From positions 62,001-126,000 of the forward strand of contig NZ_NINX01000041.1 in assembly GCF_002188635.1 (NCBI RefSeq): a stretch of DNA of 64,000 nt. The letters are read 5' to 3'. Shown here one piece after another: positions 1 to 8,421 of the stretch (the first letter of the stretch is position 1; the number at the start of each line of letters is the position of its first letter). The notes below the pieces were generated by a model, which saw nothing but the letters and a program-made list of their open reading frames with translations, was not told the DNA's origin and did no database searches. The DNA comes from Pigmentiphaga sp. NML030171 (GTDB taxonomy: Bacteria; Pseudomonadota; Gammaproteobacteria; Burkholderiales; Burkholderiaceae_B). The translations under genes and the position numbers were made by a program.

Positions 1-692
1 GGGGCCTGATCCTGCCGGTCATCCTGAATCCCAACCTGCCGGTGGACCCGCAGGCGAGCTTCACGCCGGTGGCGCAGGTGGCGGAGTTCGTCAATGTGCT
101 GCTGGTGGGGCGCGACGTGAAAGCGCGCAACGTGAGCGAACTGATCGCGTACGCCAAGGCCAATCCCGGCAAGCTGAACTACGCCACGAACGGCGTAGGC
201 ACCTCGGCCCACTTCACCTCGGAGCTGTTCAACCTCCAGGCCGGCACGAAGGTGATCCACATTCCCTACCGGTCCAGCGGCGAGGTCATCTCGGGCCTGC
301 GCAACGGCGACGTCCACATGGCATTCGCCAACGCGCCCGCGGTCAACGCGCTGGTCAAGGCAGGCACGCTGCGCGCCATCGCGGTGACCAGCGCCAACCG
401 CACCAAGGAACTGCCCGACGTGCCGACCATGGTGGAGTCGGGCATGCCGGACTTCGTCGTGACCAGCTGGCTGGGCGCCTACGCGGCCGCCGGCACGCCG
501 GCCGACGTCGTCAGGAAGCTGGGCGAGGTCATCGTGCGCGGCGCGCAGCAGCCCGAGAACGTGCAGCGTTTCGAGACCGTGGGATTCCAGGTCTCGACCA
601 AGGATGCGGCCGCCTATGCCGCCTTCAACCGCGCCGAGCTGGCGCGGTGGAAAGAGGTGGCGCGGCTGGCCAACATCCGCGCCGAAGGGTGA
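1..692 (+). CDS. Bug/TctC-family tripartite tricarboxylate binding protein, 5' end cut off by window
   Basis: This is the C-terminal two thirds of a periplasmic solute-binding protein of the Bug (Bordetella uptake gene)/TctC family; the frame is already open at base 1, so the start and signal peptide lie outside the window. Family-typical segments are QVAEFVN, ELIAYAK, NGVGTSAHFTSELF, IPYRSSGE and LPDVPTMVESG. Such proteins bind a carboxylate or related small molecule, usually for a TctAB permease. It is clearly similar to the Bug protein at 10793-11779, so two related receptors bracket this catabolic cluster. The stop lies three bases before the next start, so the genes are probably co-transcribed. 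The ligand cannot be told from sequence. Confidence 0.93.
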   Translation, partial: GLILPVILNPNLPVDPQASFTPVAQVAEFVNVLLVGRDVKARNVSELIAYAKANPGKLNYATNGVGTSAHFTSELFNLQAGTKVIHIPYRSSGEVISGLRNGDVHMAFANAPAVNALVKAGTLRAIAVTSANRTKELPDVPTMVESGMPDFVVTSWLGAYAAAGTPADVVRKLGEVIVRGAQQPENVQRFETVGFQVSTKDAAAYAAFNRAELARWKEVARLANIRAEG

Positions 693-695
693 AGC

Positions 696-929
696 ATGAG
701 CGGACACAATGCGCTGAATCTGATCCACATCAAGCCGGGAGCCCGGCTGCGTACCAACGAAGGGGCGGTCGTGGAGCTGGTCGAGAACCCGCAGGACGGC
801 GTCTGGCTGATCTGCCGCTACGTGGAGCATCCGTCCGAGCCGGAACTGGTCGGCGATGCCGAACAGACCGTGTTCGCGCAGGACATCGTCGGCCTGGCCG
901 ACGCCAACCAACAGGGAGAAGGGTCGTGA
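696..929 (+). CDS. unrecognised 77-residue protein in catabolic operon
   Basis: I do not recognise this protein. It is 77 residues, without signal peptide or membrane segment, acidic toward the C-terminus, and looks beta-rich: a short KPGARLR strand, an EGAVVELVENP turn and an RYVEHPSEPE segment, ending near VFAQDIVGLAD. It is probably real: an AAGGGTGAAG ribosome-binding site precedes the ATG, it begins three bases after the Bug gene, and its TGA overlaps the GTG of the downstream aminotransferase by four bases, which suggests translational coupling. It may be a small accessory subunit or ligand-binding fold for the enzymes beside it; that is inference from position only. Confidence 0.75.
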   Translation: MSGHNALNLIHIKPGARLRTNEGAVVELVENPQDGVWLICRYVEHPSEPELVGDAEQTVFAQDIVGLADANQQGEGS

Positions 930-2209
930 CCGCGAGCTGGACCGACAGGAAGAATGCGGCCTGCCCGCGAGGCGTGGGCCTGGTGACGGAAATCTACGCC
1001 GCGCAGGCGGCGGGCAGCGAACTGACCGACGAGACGGGGCGCCGCTACATCGACTTCGCCGGCGGCATCGGCGTGCTGAACGTCGGCCACAGGCATCCCC
1101 GGGTGGAGGCCGCCATCGTCGAGCAGGCGCGGCGTTTCACGCACACCTGCTATCAGGTCGTGCCCTACGCATCCTACGTGAGGCTGGCCGAGCGCCTGAA
1201 CGCGCTGGTGCCGGGCGATTTCGACAAGAAGACGGTGTTCTTCACCACCGGGGCGGAAGCCGTGGAGAACGCGGTCAAGATCGCGCGCGCGGCCACGGGC
1301 AGGACCGCCGTCATCGGCTTCACCGGCGCCTTCCATGGACGCACGATGATGGGGCTGGCGCTGACCGGGAAGGTCGCGCCCTACAAGACGGGTTTCGGTC
1401 CATTCCCGGGAGACGTCTATCGCGTGCCGTTTCCGTCCGCCGACACGTCCGAGGCGGTGGCCCGGTCCCTGGCCGCGCTCGAGGACCTGCTGCGCTACGA
1501 CGTCGAAGCCGCCCGCGTGGCCGCCATCGTGATCGAGCCCGTGCAGGGGGAGGGCGGCTTCCATCCGGCGCCCCAGGCGTTGATGCGCGGACTGCGCGCG
1601 CTGTGCGACCGGCACGGCATGCTGCTTATCGCCGACGAGATCCAGTGCGGCATGGGGCGTACCGGGAAGATGTTCGCGATGGAACACTTCGGCGTGGCGG
1701 CGGACCTGACGACGGTGGCCAAGAGCCTGGCCGGCGGCATGCCGCTGTCGGCCGTGGTCGGGCGTGCCGAGGTCATGGATGCCGTGGCGCCCGGCGGCCT
1801 GGGCAGCACCTACGCGGGCGCGCCGCTGGCGATCGCCGCCGCGCATGCCGTCCTGGATGTGTTCGAGCAGGAAAACCTGCTCGAGTCCGGCAACGAGCTG
1901 GCCCGCGTGATGCGTGGGCGCCTGGAGGCGGCGCGGGCCCGGCATGGCTGCATCGGCCAGGTACGCGGCCTCGGTCCCATGCTGGCCATGGAACTGCTGG
2001 ACGAACAGGGGCGGCCCTCGGCCGCGCTGGCCCAGGCCGTGCGCGAGCACGCGCTGGCGCGCGGGTTGATCCTGCTGGTATGCGGCAGCTACGGCAACGT
2101 GATCCGTTTCCTGTTCCCGCTCAACACGCCCATGCCCCTGTTCGAACGGGGCATGGACATCATCGACGCCGCGCTGGTCGAGGCGACCCGGCAGGAGCTG
2201 GTGGCATGA
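926..2209 (+). CDS. class III (PLP-dependent) aminotransferase, 4-aminobutyrate aminotransferase-like
   Basis: A 427-residue fold-type I class III aminotransferase. Visible motifs are the TTGAEAVENAVK phosphate-binding region (about 107-118), IADEIQCGMGRTG with the pyridine-binding D237, and TVAKSLAGGMPL with the Schiff-base lysine K266. The family moves a terminal amino group from omega-amino acids or amines such as GABA to 2-oxoglutarate, giving a semialdehyde. The start is GTG at 926 behind AGGGAGAAGG; it overlaps the preceding small gene by four bases, and the gene overlaps the next start by four, so translation is coupled. An aldehyde dehydrogenase two genes downstream could take the aldehyde product. 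The exact substrate is unknown; GABA is only the nearest family label. Confidence 0.9.
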   Translation: MTASWTDRKNAACPRGVGLVTEIYAAQAAGSELTDETGRRYIDFAGGIGVLNVGHRHPRVEAAIVEQARRFTHTCYQVVPYASYVRLAERLNALVPGDFDKKTVFFTTGAEAVENAVKIARAATGRTAVIGFTGAFHGRTMMGLALTGKVAPYKTGFGPFPGDVYRVPFPSADTSEAVARSLAALEDLLRYDVEAARVAAIVIEPVQGEGGFHPAPQALMRGLRALCDRHGMLLIADEIQCGMGRTGKMFAMEHFGVAADLTTVAKSLAGGMPLSAVVGRAEVMDAVAPGGLGSTYAGAPLAIAAAHAVLDVFEQENLLESGNELARVMRGRLEAARARHGCIGQVRGLGPMLAMELLDEQGRPSAALAQAVREHALARGLILLVCGSYGNVIRFLFPLNTPMPLFERGMDIIDAALVEATRQELVA

Positions 2210-3771
2210 ACGTTCCCACCCGGCAGACCGGTGCCGAATGGCTGCTGCGCAGCGCCGCCGCCTCCGGCATCGAGGTCTGTTTCGCCAATCCCGGCACAAC
2301 CGAACTGCCCTTCGTCGGCGCGATGGATGCCGTGCCGCAGGTGCGGCCCATCCTGTGCGCCTTCGAAGGCGTATGTTCCGGCGCCGCCGACGGCTATTAC
2401 CGCATGCGCGGCACGCCGGCGATGACGCTGACCCACCTGGGACCCGGGTTCGCCAACGCCATCGCCAACCTGCACAACGCCCGGCGAGCCGGCTCGTCGG
2501 TCTACAACGTGATCGGCGAGCACATGTCTTGGCACGTCGAGGCCGATCCGCCGCTGGCCAGCGATATCGAGTCGCTGGCGCGGCCGGTATCGGCCGGCGT
2601 CTACCGGGCCGATTCGCCCGCGTCGCTGGTGATGTCGGTACGCCAGTCCCTGGCCAATGCGATGGCGCCGCAAGGAGGCATCCATACCCTGATCCTGCCC
2701 ATGGACCTGCAGGCGGCGGCGATGGACGAGCCCGTGTTCGCCGCCCGCGTGCCGGACTCTCCGGCGGTGCTGGAAGCCAGCCTGGTCGAACAGGTGGCGG
2801 CACATGTCGCCGCGGGCAGGAAGACCCTGTTGCTGCTGGGCGGCGACGCCCTGCACGAGCCGGCGCTGATGGAAGCATTGCGGTTCCAGGGCCTGGCCAA
2901 CGTCGAGGTCGTGGGCGAGACTTTTCCCGCGCGCAGCGAACACGGCGGCGGCCTGCCGGCCATCCGCCGCTTCAATCCCGCTGCCGAGCAGGCCCACGCC
3001 TATCTGCTGGGCTTCGAGCTCGTGGCGCTGGTCGGCGCCAGGCGGCCGGTGGCCTTCTTCGGCGTGGAGGGCTATCCCAGCTACCTGGGCGATCCGGCGC
3101 GCATGGTCGAGCTGTGCCAGGAAGGGCGGGGCGGCTCCGCCACGCTGGCGGCCCTGGCCGACGACCTGAAGCTGGCCCGGCGCGGCCTGGCGCCGGCCGA
3201 GCGCGTGAGCGACCAGGACCTGGGCGAGGACCTGACGCCCGAAAGCGCCGCGCGGGTGGTGGCCGCCTGGCTGCCGGAACAGGCCATCATCTCGGCCGAG
3301 GGCAAGACCCTGGCCTTCCCCTTCAACGCCATTGCCGCGCGGACCGCGCGCCATGCCAGCATCGTGCTGACCGGCGGCGCGATCGGCCAGGGCATACCGG
3401 CCGCGTTCGGCGCCGCCATCGCCGCGCCGGACCGCAAGGTCGTGGGCCTGCAATCGGACGGCAGCGCGCTTTACACGGTACAGGCCCTGTGGTCGATGGC
3501 GCGCGAGAACGCCGACGTGACCATCCTCATCGCGTCCAACCGCCGCTACAACATCCTGATCGACGAGATGCGCCGCAACGGCTATGAACTCGCTTCGCCG
3601 CCGGTGCGGGACCTGCTGCAGCTCTCGCGCCCCGACCTGGACTGGCTGGGCATGGCCGCGGGTTTCGGCGTCCATGCCGAACGCGCCACGACGGTAAGCG
3701 AATTGCGGCGCTCGTTCCGGCGCGCCATGGCCGAACGCGGACCGCGACTGATCGAGGTCATGCTGCCCTGA
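2206..3771 (+). CDS. thiamine-diphosphate-dependent enzyme, acetolactate synthase/benzoylformate decarboxylase-like
   Basis: A 521-residue three-domain ThDP enzyme. The N-terminal Pyr domain carries the cofactor-activating glutamate in AFEGVCSGAADGYYR (E54). The C-terminal PP domain has the metal/diphosphate motif beginning SDGSALYT and ending SNRRYN (about 425-460). The family decarboxylates 2-oxo acids or ligates the resulting hydroxyethyl-type carbanion; members of this branch are annotated as large acetolactate synthase-like subunits or benzoylformate decarboxylases. No regulatory subunit gene is present, so branched-chain synthesis is unlikely and a catabolic decarboxylase or lyase role is more plausible. 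ATG at 2206 overlaps the aminotransferase stop. The reaction product would be an aldehyde, matching the dehydrogenase that follows. Confidence 0.88.
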   Translation: MNVPTRQTGAEWLLRSAAASGIEVCFANPGTTELPFVGAMDAVPQVRPILCAFEGVCSGAADGYYRMRGTPAMTLTHLGPGFANAIANLHNARRAGSSVYNVIGEHMSWHVEADPPLASDIESLARPVSAGVYRADSPASLVMSVRQSLANAMAPQGGIHTLILPMDLQAAAMDEPVFAARVPDSPAVLEASLVEQVAAHVAAGRKTLLLLGGDALHEPALMEALRFQGLANVEVVGETFPARSEHGGGLPAIRRFNPAAEQAHAYLLGFELVALVGARRPVAFFGVEGYPSYLGDPARMVELCQEGRGGSATLAALADDLKLARRGLAPAERVSDQDLGEDLTPESAARVVAAWLPEQAIISAEGKTLAFPFNAIAARTARHASIVLTGGAIGQGIPAAFGAAIAAPDRKVVGLQSDGSALYTVQALWSMARENADVTILIASNRRYNILIDEMRRNGYELASPPVRDLLQLSRPDLDWLGMAAGFGVHAERATTVSELRRSFRRAMAERGPRLIEVMLP

Positions 3772-3800
3772 GCGGCGCCAGCCACGGAAGAATCGAAGAC

Positions 3801-5231
3801 ATGCATGCGAACTACATAGCGGGACAATGGCTGGAAGGCGACGGCGCCACGCGCGACATCAATCCTTCCGACGTGGCCGACCTGGTCGGCGAATACGCGC
3901 ACGCCACCCCGGCGCAGGTGGACCTGGCGATCACCGCGGCGCGCGACGCGGCCCACCGATGGGGCCTGGCCAGCGCCACGCAGCGCGCCGAATGCCTGGA
4001 TGCGATCGGCGTCGAGCTCCTGCGGCGCAAGGACGAACTGGGGCGGCTGCTGGCCCGCGAGGAGGGCAAGACCCTGCCCGAGGCCGTGGGCGAGACGGTG
4101 CGCGCGGCCGCCATCTTCCGCTTCTTCGCCGGCGAGGCGCTGCGGGTGCGGGGCGACCGGCTGCCCCAGGCCAGGACCGGCGTGGACGTGGAGGTCACGC
4201 GCGAACCCGTGGGCGTCGTGGGGCTGATCACGCCATGGAATTTTCCGCTGGCCATCCCCGCCTGGAAGATCGCCCCGGCACTGGCGTACGGCAACACGGT
4301 GGTCTTCAAGCCGGCTGACCTGGTGCCCGGCAGCGCGTGGGCGCTGGCGGAGATCATCAGCCGCGCCGGCCTGCCCGAGGGGGTCTTCAATCTCGTCATG
4401 GGACGCGGCGCCGTGGTCGGACAGGCCATGCTGGACGACGCGCGCATCGACGCGCTGAGCTTCACCGGGTCGGTGGCGACCGGCAGGCAGGTGGCGCAGG
4501 CCGCCACGCGGCGGCTGGCCAAGGTGCAGATGGAAATGGGCGGCAAGAATCCGCTGGTCGTGCTGGACGATGCCGATCTGGGCCAGGCCGTCGAGTGCGC
4601 CGTCCAGGGGTCTTTTTTCTCGACCGGACAGCGCTGCACCGCGTCAAGCCGGCTGATCGTCCAGCGCGGCATCCACGAGCGCTTCGTGCGGGCGATGAAG
4701 GAACGCATGGCCGCGCTGCGCGTGGACGACGCGCTGGCGCCCGGCACCGACATCGGGCCGGTGGTGGATGCGCGCCAGTTGCAGCAGGACGAGGAATACC
4801 TGCGCATCGGCCGCGACGAAGGCGCCACGCTGGCCCAGGGCGGCCGGCGGGTGGCGCGCGCCAGGGAGGGCTACTACCTGGAGCCGGCGCTGTTCACCGA
4901 TTGTTCCAACGACATGCGCATCTGCCGCGAGGAAATCTTCGGACCGGTCGCGGCGGTGATTCCCGTGGCGGACTATGACGAGGCGCTGGCCCTGGCCAAC
5001 GATACCGAGTTCGGCCTGTCGGCAGGGATCTGCACGACCTCGCTCAAGCATGCCACGCACTTCAAGCGGCATGCCCAGGCCGGCATGGTGATGGTGAACT
5101 GCCCGACGGCCGGGGTGGATCCGCATGCGCCGTTCGGCGGCCGCAAGGGATCGAGCTATGGACCGCGCGAGCAGGGGACCTATGCGGCCGAGTTCTACAC
5201 CACCGTGAAGACGGCCTACACCCTGGCCTGA
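3801..5231 (+). CDS. NAD(P)-dependent aldehyde dehydrogenase, 2-oxoglutarate-semialdehyde dehydrogenase-like
   Basis: A 476-residue ALDH-superfamily enzyme. N147 in TPWNFPL stabilises the oxyanion, E245 in QMEMGGKNP is the general base and C279 in GQRCTASSR is the nucleophile; K170 lies in the cofactor-binding VFKPAD. The C-terminal APFGGRKGSSYGPREQG segment is typical of alpha-ketoglutaric-semialdehyde (2,5-dioxovalerate) dehydrogenases of sugar-acid pathways. It lies 29 bases after the ThDP enzyme in the same orientation and could oxidise an aldehyde made by either upstream enzyme, or the end product of a pentonate route involving the dehydratase at 8414-10159. Assigning one substrate would go beyond the sequence. 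Confidence 0.9.
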   Translation: MHANYIAGQWLEGDGATRDINPSDVADLVGEYAHATPAQVDLAITAARDAAHRWGLASATQRAECLDAIGVELLRRKDELGRLLAREEGKTLPEAVGETVRAAAIFRFFAGEALRVRGDRLPQARTGVDVEVTREPVGVVGLITPWNFPLAIPAWKIAPALAYGNTVVFKPADLVPGSAWALAEIISRAGLPEGVFNLVMGRGAVVGQAMLDDARIDALSFTGSVATGRQVAQAATRRLAKVQMEMGGKNPLVVLDDADLGQAVECAVQGSFFSTGQRCTASSRLIVQRGIHERFVRAMKERMAALRVDDALAPGTDIGPVVDARQLQQDEEYLRIGRDEGATLAQGGRRVARAREGYYLEPALFTDCSNDMRICREEIFGPVAAVIPVADYDEALALANDTEFGLSAGICTTSLKHATHFKRHAQAGMVMVNCPTAGVDPHAPFGGRKGSSYGPREQGTYAAEFYTTVKTAYTLA

Positions 5232-5242
5232 GCGGCCCGCGA

Positions 5243-5264
5243 TGGCCGGCCTACCGGCCGGCCA
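5243..5264. terminator. convergent hairpin between aldehyde dehydrogenase and RidA gene
   Basis: TGGCCGGC and GCCGGCCA form an 8-bp stem around a 6-base loop between two convergent stop codons. There is no T-tract, so it may be a processing or protective hairpin and not a classical intrinsic terminator. Confidence 0.4.
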
Positions 5265-5269
5265 CGCGC

Positions 5270-5704
5270 TCAGCGGGCGACCATGGCCTCGATTTCCAGC
5301 AGCCATCCGGGATTCACCAGTCCAGCCACCTGGTACACCATGCGCGCCGGATGCCCGTCCGGCTGGCTGGCGAAGAAGTCGGCATAGCCGGCGTTGAAAC
5401 CCTCGAAGTCCATCCGGTTGCCCTTGTCGGGATCGGCGACCAGGCAGGCGCGGACGTGGACCACGTTGCGCATGGACATGCCCAGGTCGCGCAGGATGCC
5501 GTCGAGCCGTTCGAGCGTGGTGCGCGTCTGCGTGCGCGTATCGCCATAGGCCTGGCGGCTGTCGGCGGGAGCGGCGGGATCCACCACGGTGGGCATCTGC
5601 CCGCTGAGGTAGTAGGTGATGGCGCCGGGCGGAACGCCAACCGCGCGGCTGATGGGGGACTTGCCCTGGGGCACGGGAATGTGGATGAAATCGGCATGCG
5701 GCAT
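5270..5704 (-). CDS. RidA/YjgF/UK114 family protein
   Basis: A 144-residue RidA-superfamily protein. The family forms trimers with active sites at subunit interfaces; archetypes hydrolyse reactive imine/enamine intermediates from PLP enzymes, while other subgroups act in catabolic pathways. Seen here are YLSGQMP, TRTTLERLDGILRDLGMSMRNVVHVRACL and the C-terminal WLLEIEAMVA. The start at 5704 is chosen because CAGGAG lies 10 bases upstream; an upstream extension would run into the operator. The gene is divergent from the nitroreductase and shares a palindromic control region with it. A PLP aminotransferase in the same cluster gives it an obvious possible substrate, which is inference. Confidence 0.88.
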   Translation of the reverse strand: MPHADFIHIPVPQGKSPISRAVGVPPGAITYYLSGQMPTVVDPAAPADSRQAYGDTRTQTRTTLERLDGILRDLGMSMRNVVHVRACLVADPDKGNRMDFEGFNAGYADFFASQPDGHPARMVYQVAGLVNPGWLLEIEAMVAR

Positions 5705-5746
5705 GGCGGAACGGCTCCTGAAGAAAAACATCGGTGGCAAGATTAA

Positions 5747-5769
5747 ATATGATTATACTATAATCATAT
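5747..5769. promoter_or_regulatory. 23-bp perfect palindrome, probable GntR operator with divergent -10 boxes
   Basis: Two perfect 11-base arms (ATATGATTATA and TATAATCATAT) flank a single C at 5758. The core on the minus strand reads TTATAGTATAA. TATAAT at 5759-5764 serves the plus strand, and its mirror at 5752-5757 serves the minus strand, so one bound dimer would cover both -10 hexamers of the divergent RidA and nitroreductase promoters. The same core recurs at 10723-10733 and, with two mismatches, at 6545-6555. The adjacent FCD/GntR regulator is the likely binder. Confidence 0.75.
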
Positions 5770-5783
5770 CCATGGAGAACACC

Positions 5784-6539
5784 ATGAATCCCGTGCTGGA
5801 ACATCTTTGCGCGCACCGGAGCGAGCGCGATTTTTCCGACCGCCCGGTGGGCGACGACACGTTGGCCGCCGTGTTCGAGGCCACCCGCCGGGCACCCACC
5901 TGGAACAATGCGCAGAACGTGTCCTGGGTCGCGGTGCGGGACCCGCGGACCAAGGCAGCGCTGGCGCGCTGCAGCGGCAACCAGGCCTGGATAGCGCGCG
6001 CGCCGGTGTTCGTCGTGCTGCTGATGGATTTCTACAAGACCGAGCTGGCGGCCGGCCGCCATGGCCGCCGCCAGGCCGTCCTGGACAACGTCAACAGCGT
6101 GCTGATCGGCGCGCTGGACACGGGCATCCTGATGGGCACGATGATGGCGGCCGCGCGCGCCGCCGGGCTGGGGGTCTGCCCGATCGGCGGCGTGCGCCGC
6201 GGCATGCTCGAAGTCATCGAACTGCTGCGCCTGCCGCGCCTGGTCGCGCCGCTGGCCGGGGTGTGCCTGGGATACCTGAACACGGCGTCCGAGGTCCGCA
6301 AGCCCCGCATGGCGCTGGAAGCGAGCTGGCATGCGGAAGCCTATGACCGCGACCGGGTGGCGGGGGCCATCGATGCCTTGGACGCGGACATGGACGCCTA
6401 TTCGCGCGGCCTGGGGCGCGAAGGCGCGCAGAGCTGGTCGGATGCGGTATCCAGCCGCTACGCCGCCGATGCCTATGGCGGCGTTGGCCCGGCATTGCGC
6501 CGCCAGGGGTTCTGCTTCGAATGGGAGGAGGGAGTCTAA
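5784..6539 (+). CDS. NfsA-type nitroreductase / NAD(P)H:flavin oxidoreductase
   Basis: A 251-residue FMN-dependent nitroreductase-family protein. The N-terminal HRSERDF is the usual FMN-phosphate-binding segment, and TRRAPTWNNAQN and GLGVCPIGGVR also fit the fold; the length matches the NfsA/FRP group. Known members reduce nitro groups, quinones or flavins with NADPH. The ATG at 5784 is preferred over the in-frame ATG at 5772 because GGAGAA sits just ahead of it. It is the first gene after the palindromic operator and is followed 27 bases later by the GntR regulator, so the pair probably forms an operon. The natural substrate is unknown. Confidence 0.88.
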   Translation: MNPVLEHLCAHRSERDFSDRPVGDDTLAAVFEATRRAPTWNNAQNVSWVAVRDPRTKAALARCSGNQAWIARAPVFVVLLMDFYKTELAAGRHGRRQAVLDNVNSVLIGALDTGILMGTMMAAARAAGLGVCPIGGVRRGMLEVIELLRLPRLVAPLAGVCLGYLNTASEVRKPRMALEASWHAEAYDRDRVAGAIDALDADMDAYSRGLGREGAQSWSDAVSSRYAADAYGGVGPALRRQGFCFEWEEGV

Positions 6540-6544
6540 TGCTA

Positions 6545-6555
6545 TTATCGTACAA
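6545..6555. promoter_or_regulatory. possible second GntR operator upstream of the regulator gene
   Basis: TTATCGTACAA matches the TTATAGTATAA core of the 5747-5769 and 10721-10735 palindromes at 9 of 11 positions and lies 11 bases before the regulator start, directly against its AAGGAG site. This would fit autoregulation. It is less symmetric than the other two, so confidence is moderate. Confidence 0.45.
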
Positions 6556-6566
6556 AGGAGACTCCC

Positions 6567-7310
6567 ATGGCCCTGCTCAAAGACACGCCAGAGCCCGCGC
6601 GCGCCGAACCCAACCTGACCGAGCGCATCACACGGATGCTGATGGACGAGATCACCGGCGGGCAATACCAGCTTGGCGAAGTCCTGCCGCCCGAGCAGGT
6701 GATCGCCGACCGGCTGGGCGTATCCCGCACCGTGCTGCGAGAGGCCGTCTCGCGCCTGAAGGCCGAAGGCATCGTCAGCAGCAAGCAAGGCCGTGGCCTG
6801 GCGGTGATCGCGAATACGCCCCTGTCGGTGCTGCGCATGCATGCGGCCAGCGAGGAGGACGTCGAGCAGACCCTGGGCATCGTCGAGTTGCGCCGGGGGT
6901 TCGAGATCGAAGCGGCGGCGCTGGCCGCCGAGCGCCGCACGTCCGAGGACCTGGCCGAGATGCGTGCCGCGCTGTCGGAGATGGGCAAGGCCATCGACAG
7001 CGGCGAGATCGCGCGCGGGGTGGACGCGGACCTGCGTTTTCACCGGGCGGTGGCGCGTGCGACCCGCAATCGCAACTACATCATGTTCTTCGATTTCCTG
7101 GCGGTCCTGCTGCGCAAGAACCTGGAGGTCTCGCGCAGCCGGTCGGCCAAGGTATCGGGGCGCGGCGCCCTGGCGCAGAAAGAGCATGCCCGGTTGCTGG
7201 CCGCCATCGAGAAGGGCGATCCGGAAGCGGCGCGGCAATGCGCGCGGGTCCACGTCGAGAACACCGAAACGCGCCTGCGCAGCGCCATCCAGGAAAAGCC
7301 CGCGCGTTGA
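6567..7310 (+). CDS. GntR-family transcriptional regulator, FCD (FadR) subfamily
   Basis: A 247-residue regulator with an N-terminal winged helix (about 12-80; recognition helix in GVSRTVLREAVSRLKAEG) and an all-alpha FCD ligand domain (about 95-235). The FCD domain keeps the usual metal-binding pattern: D and H in DADLRFHRAV, then H in HARLLAAI and H in RVHVENTE. Such proteins are dimeric repressors released by small carboxylates. AAGGAG precedes the ATG. Its place beside palindromes at three local promoters suggests it controls the whole catabolic cluster and itself. The effector is unknown. Confidence 0.92.
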   Translation: MALLKDTPEPARAEPNLTERITRMLMDEITGGQYQLGEVLPPEQVIADRLGVSRTVLREAVSRLKAEGIVSSKQGRGLAVIANTPLSVLRMHAASEEDVEQTLGIVELRRGFEIEAAALAAERRTSEDLAEMRAALSEMGKAIDSGEIARGVDADLRFHRAVARATRNRNYIMFFDFLAVLLRKNLEVSRSRSAKVSGRGALAQKEHARLLAAIEKGDPEAARQCARVHVENTETRLRSAIQEKPAR

Positions 7311-7422
7311 CCCGGGCCGGCTACGCCCGCTCGTTCCATCCCTGCCGTTCCATTTTCACTCGTGTCCGCGCGTGCGCGCGCGAGCACGGCATTCGTTCGT
7401 CCGTCTGATCCGGAGAAGTGCC

Positions 7423-8421
7423 ATGCCGCAATCCCTACCTACTGTCATCGTCAGCGCACCCGTGCCGCCCGACCTGCGTTCGGCCATCGAGGCGGCCTGC
7501 CGGATCGTCGACGTCCCCATCGGCCAGCGCCTGGACCAGGCCGTGTCCGCCGCCGACCGCGAGGCGGCGCGCGGTGTGCTGTGCACGGTACGCACCCCGA
7601 TGAACGCCGATGCGCTGGACGCGTTGCCGGCCGTATCGGTGGTGTCCAACTTCGCCGTGGGCTACGACAACATCGACGTGCCACGCGCCACGCGCGGCGG
7701 CGTGCTGGTCTGCAATACGCCAGGCGTGCTCGATCGCGCGGTGGCCGATCTCACCATGGGGTTCGTGATCTGCCTGGCGCGGGATATGGTGCAGGGGGAT
7801 GCCTACGTGCGCCGGGGCGATTGGCTGAAGGGACCCGCGCCGCTGACCGCTGACCTGGCGGGCAAGACGTTGGGGCTGCTGGGCATGGGGCGCATCGGCC
7901 GCATGGTGGCGCGGCGCGCGCAGGCCTTCGACATGCGGGTGGTCTATCACAATCGCAACCGCGACACGCCATCCGAGGAACTGGGGCTGGCGGCCTACCG
8001 TTCGCGCGATGAACTGCTGGCCGAGGCCGATTTCCTGAGCGTGCATGTCCCCCTGTCCGCCGAGACGCGCGGCTCGGTAGGCATGCGCGAATTCGCGGCG
8101 ATGAAGCGTTCGGCCTATCTGGTCAATACGTCGCGTGGACCGGTGGTGGACGAGGCCGCGCTGATCCGCGCGCTGCAGGAAGGCCGCATCGCGGGCGCGG
8201 GACTGGACGTGATGGAGCGCGAACCGCTGGACCCGGCCAGTCCGCTGTGCGCGATGCCCAATGTGGTGCTGCAGGCGCATGCGGGCAGCGCGACGGTGGA
8301 GACGCGGCGCGCGATGATGGAACTGGCGGTGGCCAATCTGCTCGATGCCCTGGCGGGACGACAGCCGCGCGCCATGGTGAACCCGGCCGTGCGCGATGGC
8401 ATGGGAGCGGCCCATGCATGA
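7423..8421 (+). CDS. D-2-hydroxyacid dehydrogenase (glyoxylate/hydroxypyruvate reductase-like)
   Basis: A 332-residue NAD(P)-dependent D-isomer 2-hydroxyacid dehydrogenase. The Rossmann glycine motif is GLLGMGRIGRMVA; the catalytic arginine lies in NTSRGPVVDEAAL, the glutamate in MEREPLDP and the histidine in QAHAGSATVETR, where the usual PHIGSA is slightly changed. It interconverts a 2-oxo acid and a D-2-hydroxy acid. ATG at 7423 has GGAGAAG upstream. The gene overlaps the dehydratase start by eight bases, so dehydrogenase, dehydratase and cupin are translationally coupled. Physiological substrate and direction are unknown. Confidence 0.9.
   Translation: MPQSLPTVIVSAPVPPDLRSAIEAACRIVDVPIGQRLDQAVSAADREAARGVLCTVRTPMNADALDALPAVSVVSNFAVGYDNIDVPRATRGGVLVCNTPGVLDRAVADLTMGFVICLARDMVQGDAYVRRGDWLKGPAPLTADLAGKTLGLLGMGRIGRMVARRAQAFDMRVVYHNRNRDTPSEELGLAAYRSRDELLAEADFLSVHVPLSAETRGSVGMREFAAMKRSAYLVNTSRGPVVDEAALIRALQEGRIAGAGLDVMEREPLDPASPLCAMPNVVLQAHAGSATVETRRAMMELAVANLLDALAGRQPRAMVNPAVRDGMGAAHA

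Noticed and set aside
818-2878. A 686-residue minus-strand frame
   Set aside because: It is antisense to the aminotransferase and ThDP genes and has shadow composition.
4644-7253. An 869-residue minus-strand frame
   Set aside because: It lies opposite the aldehyde dehydrogenase, nitroreductase and GntR genes and overlaps RidA in another frame; no family features.
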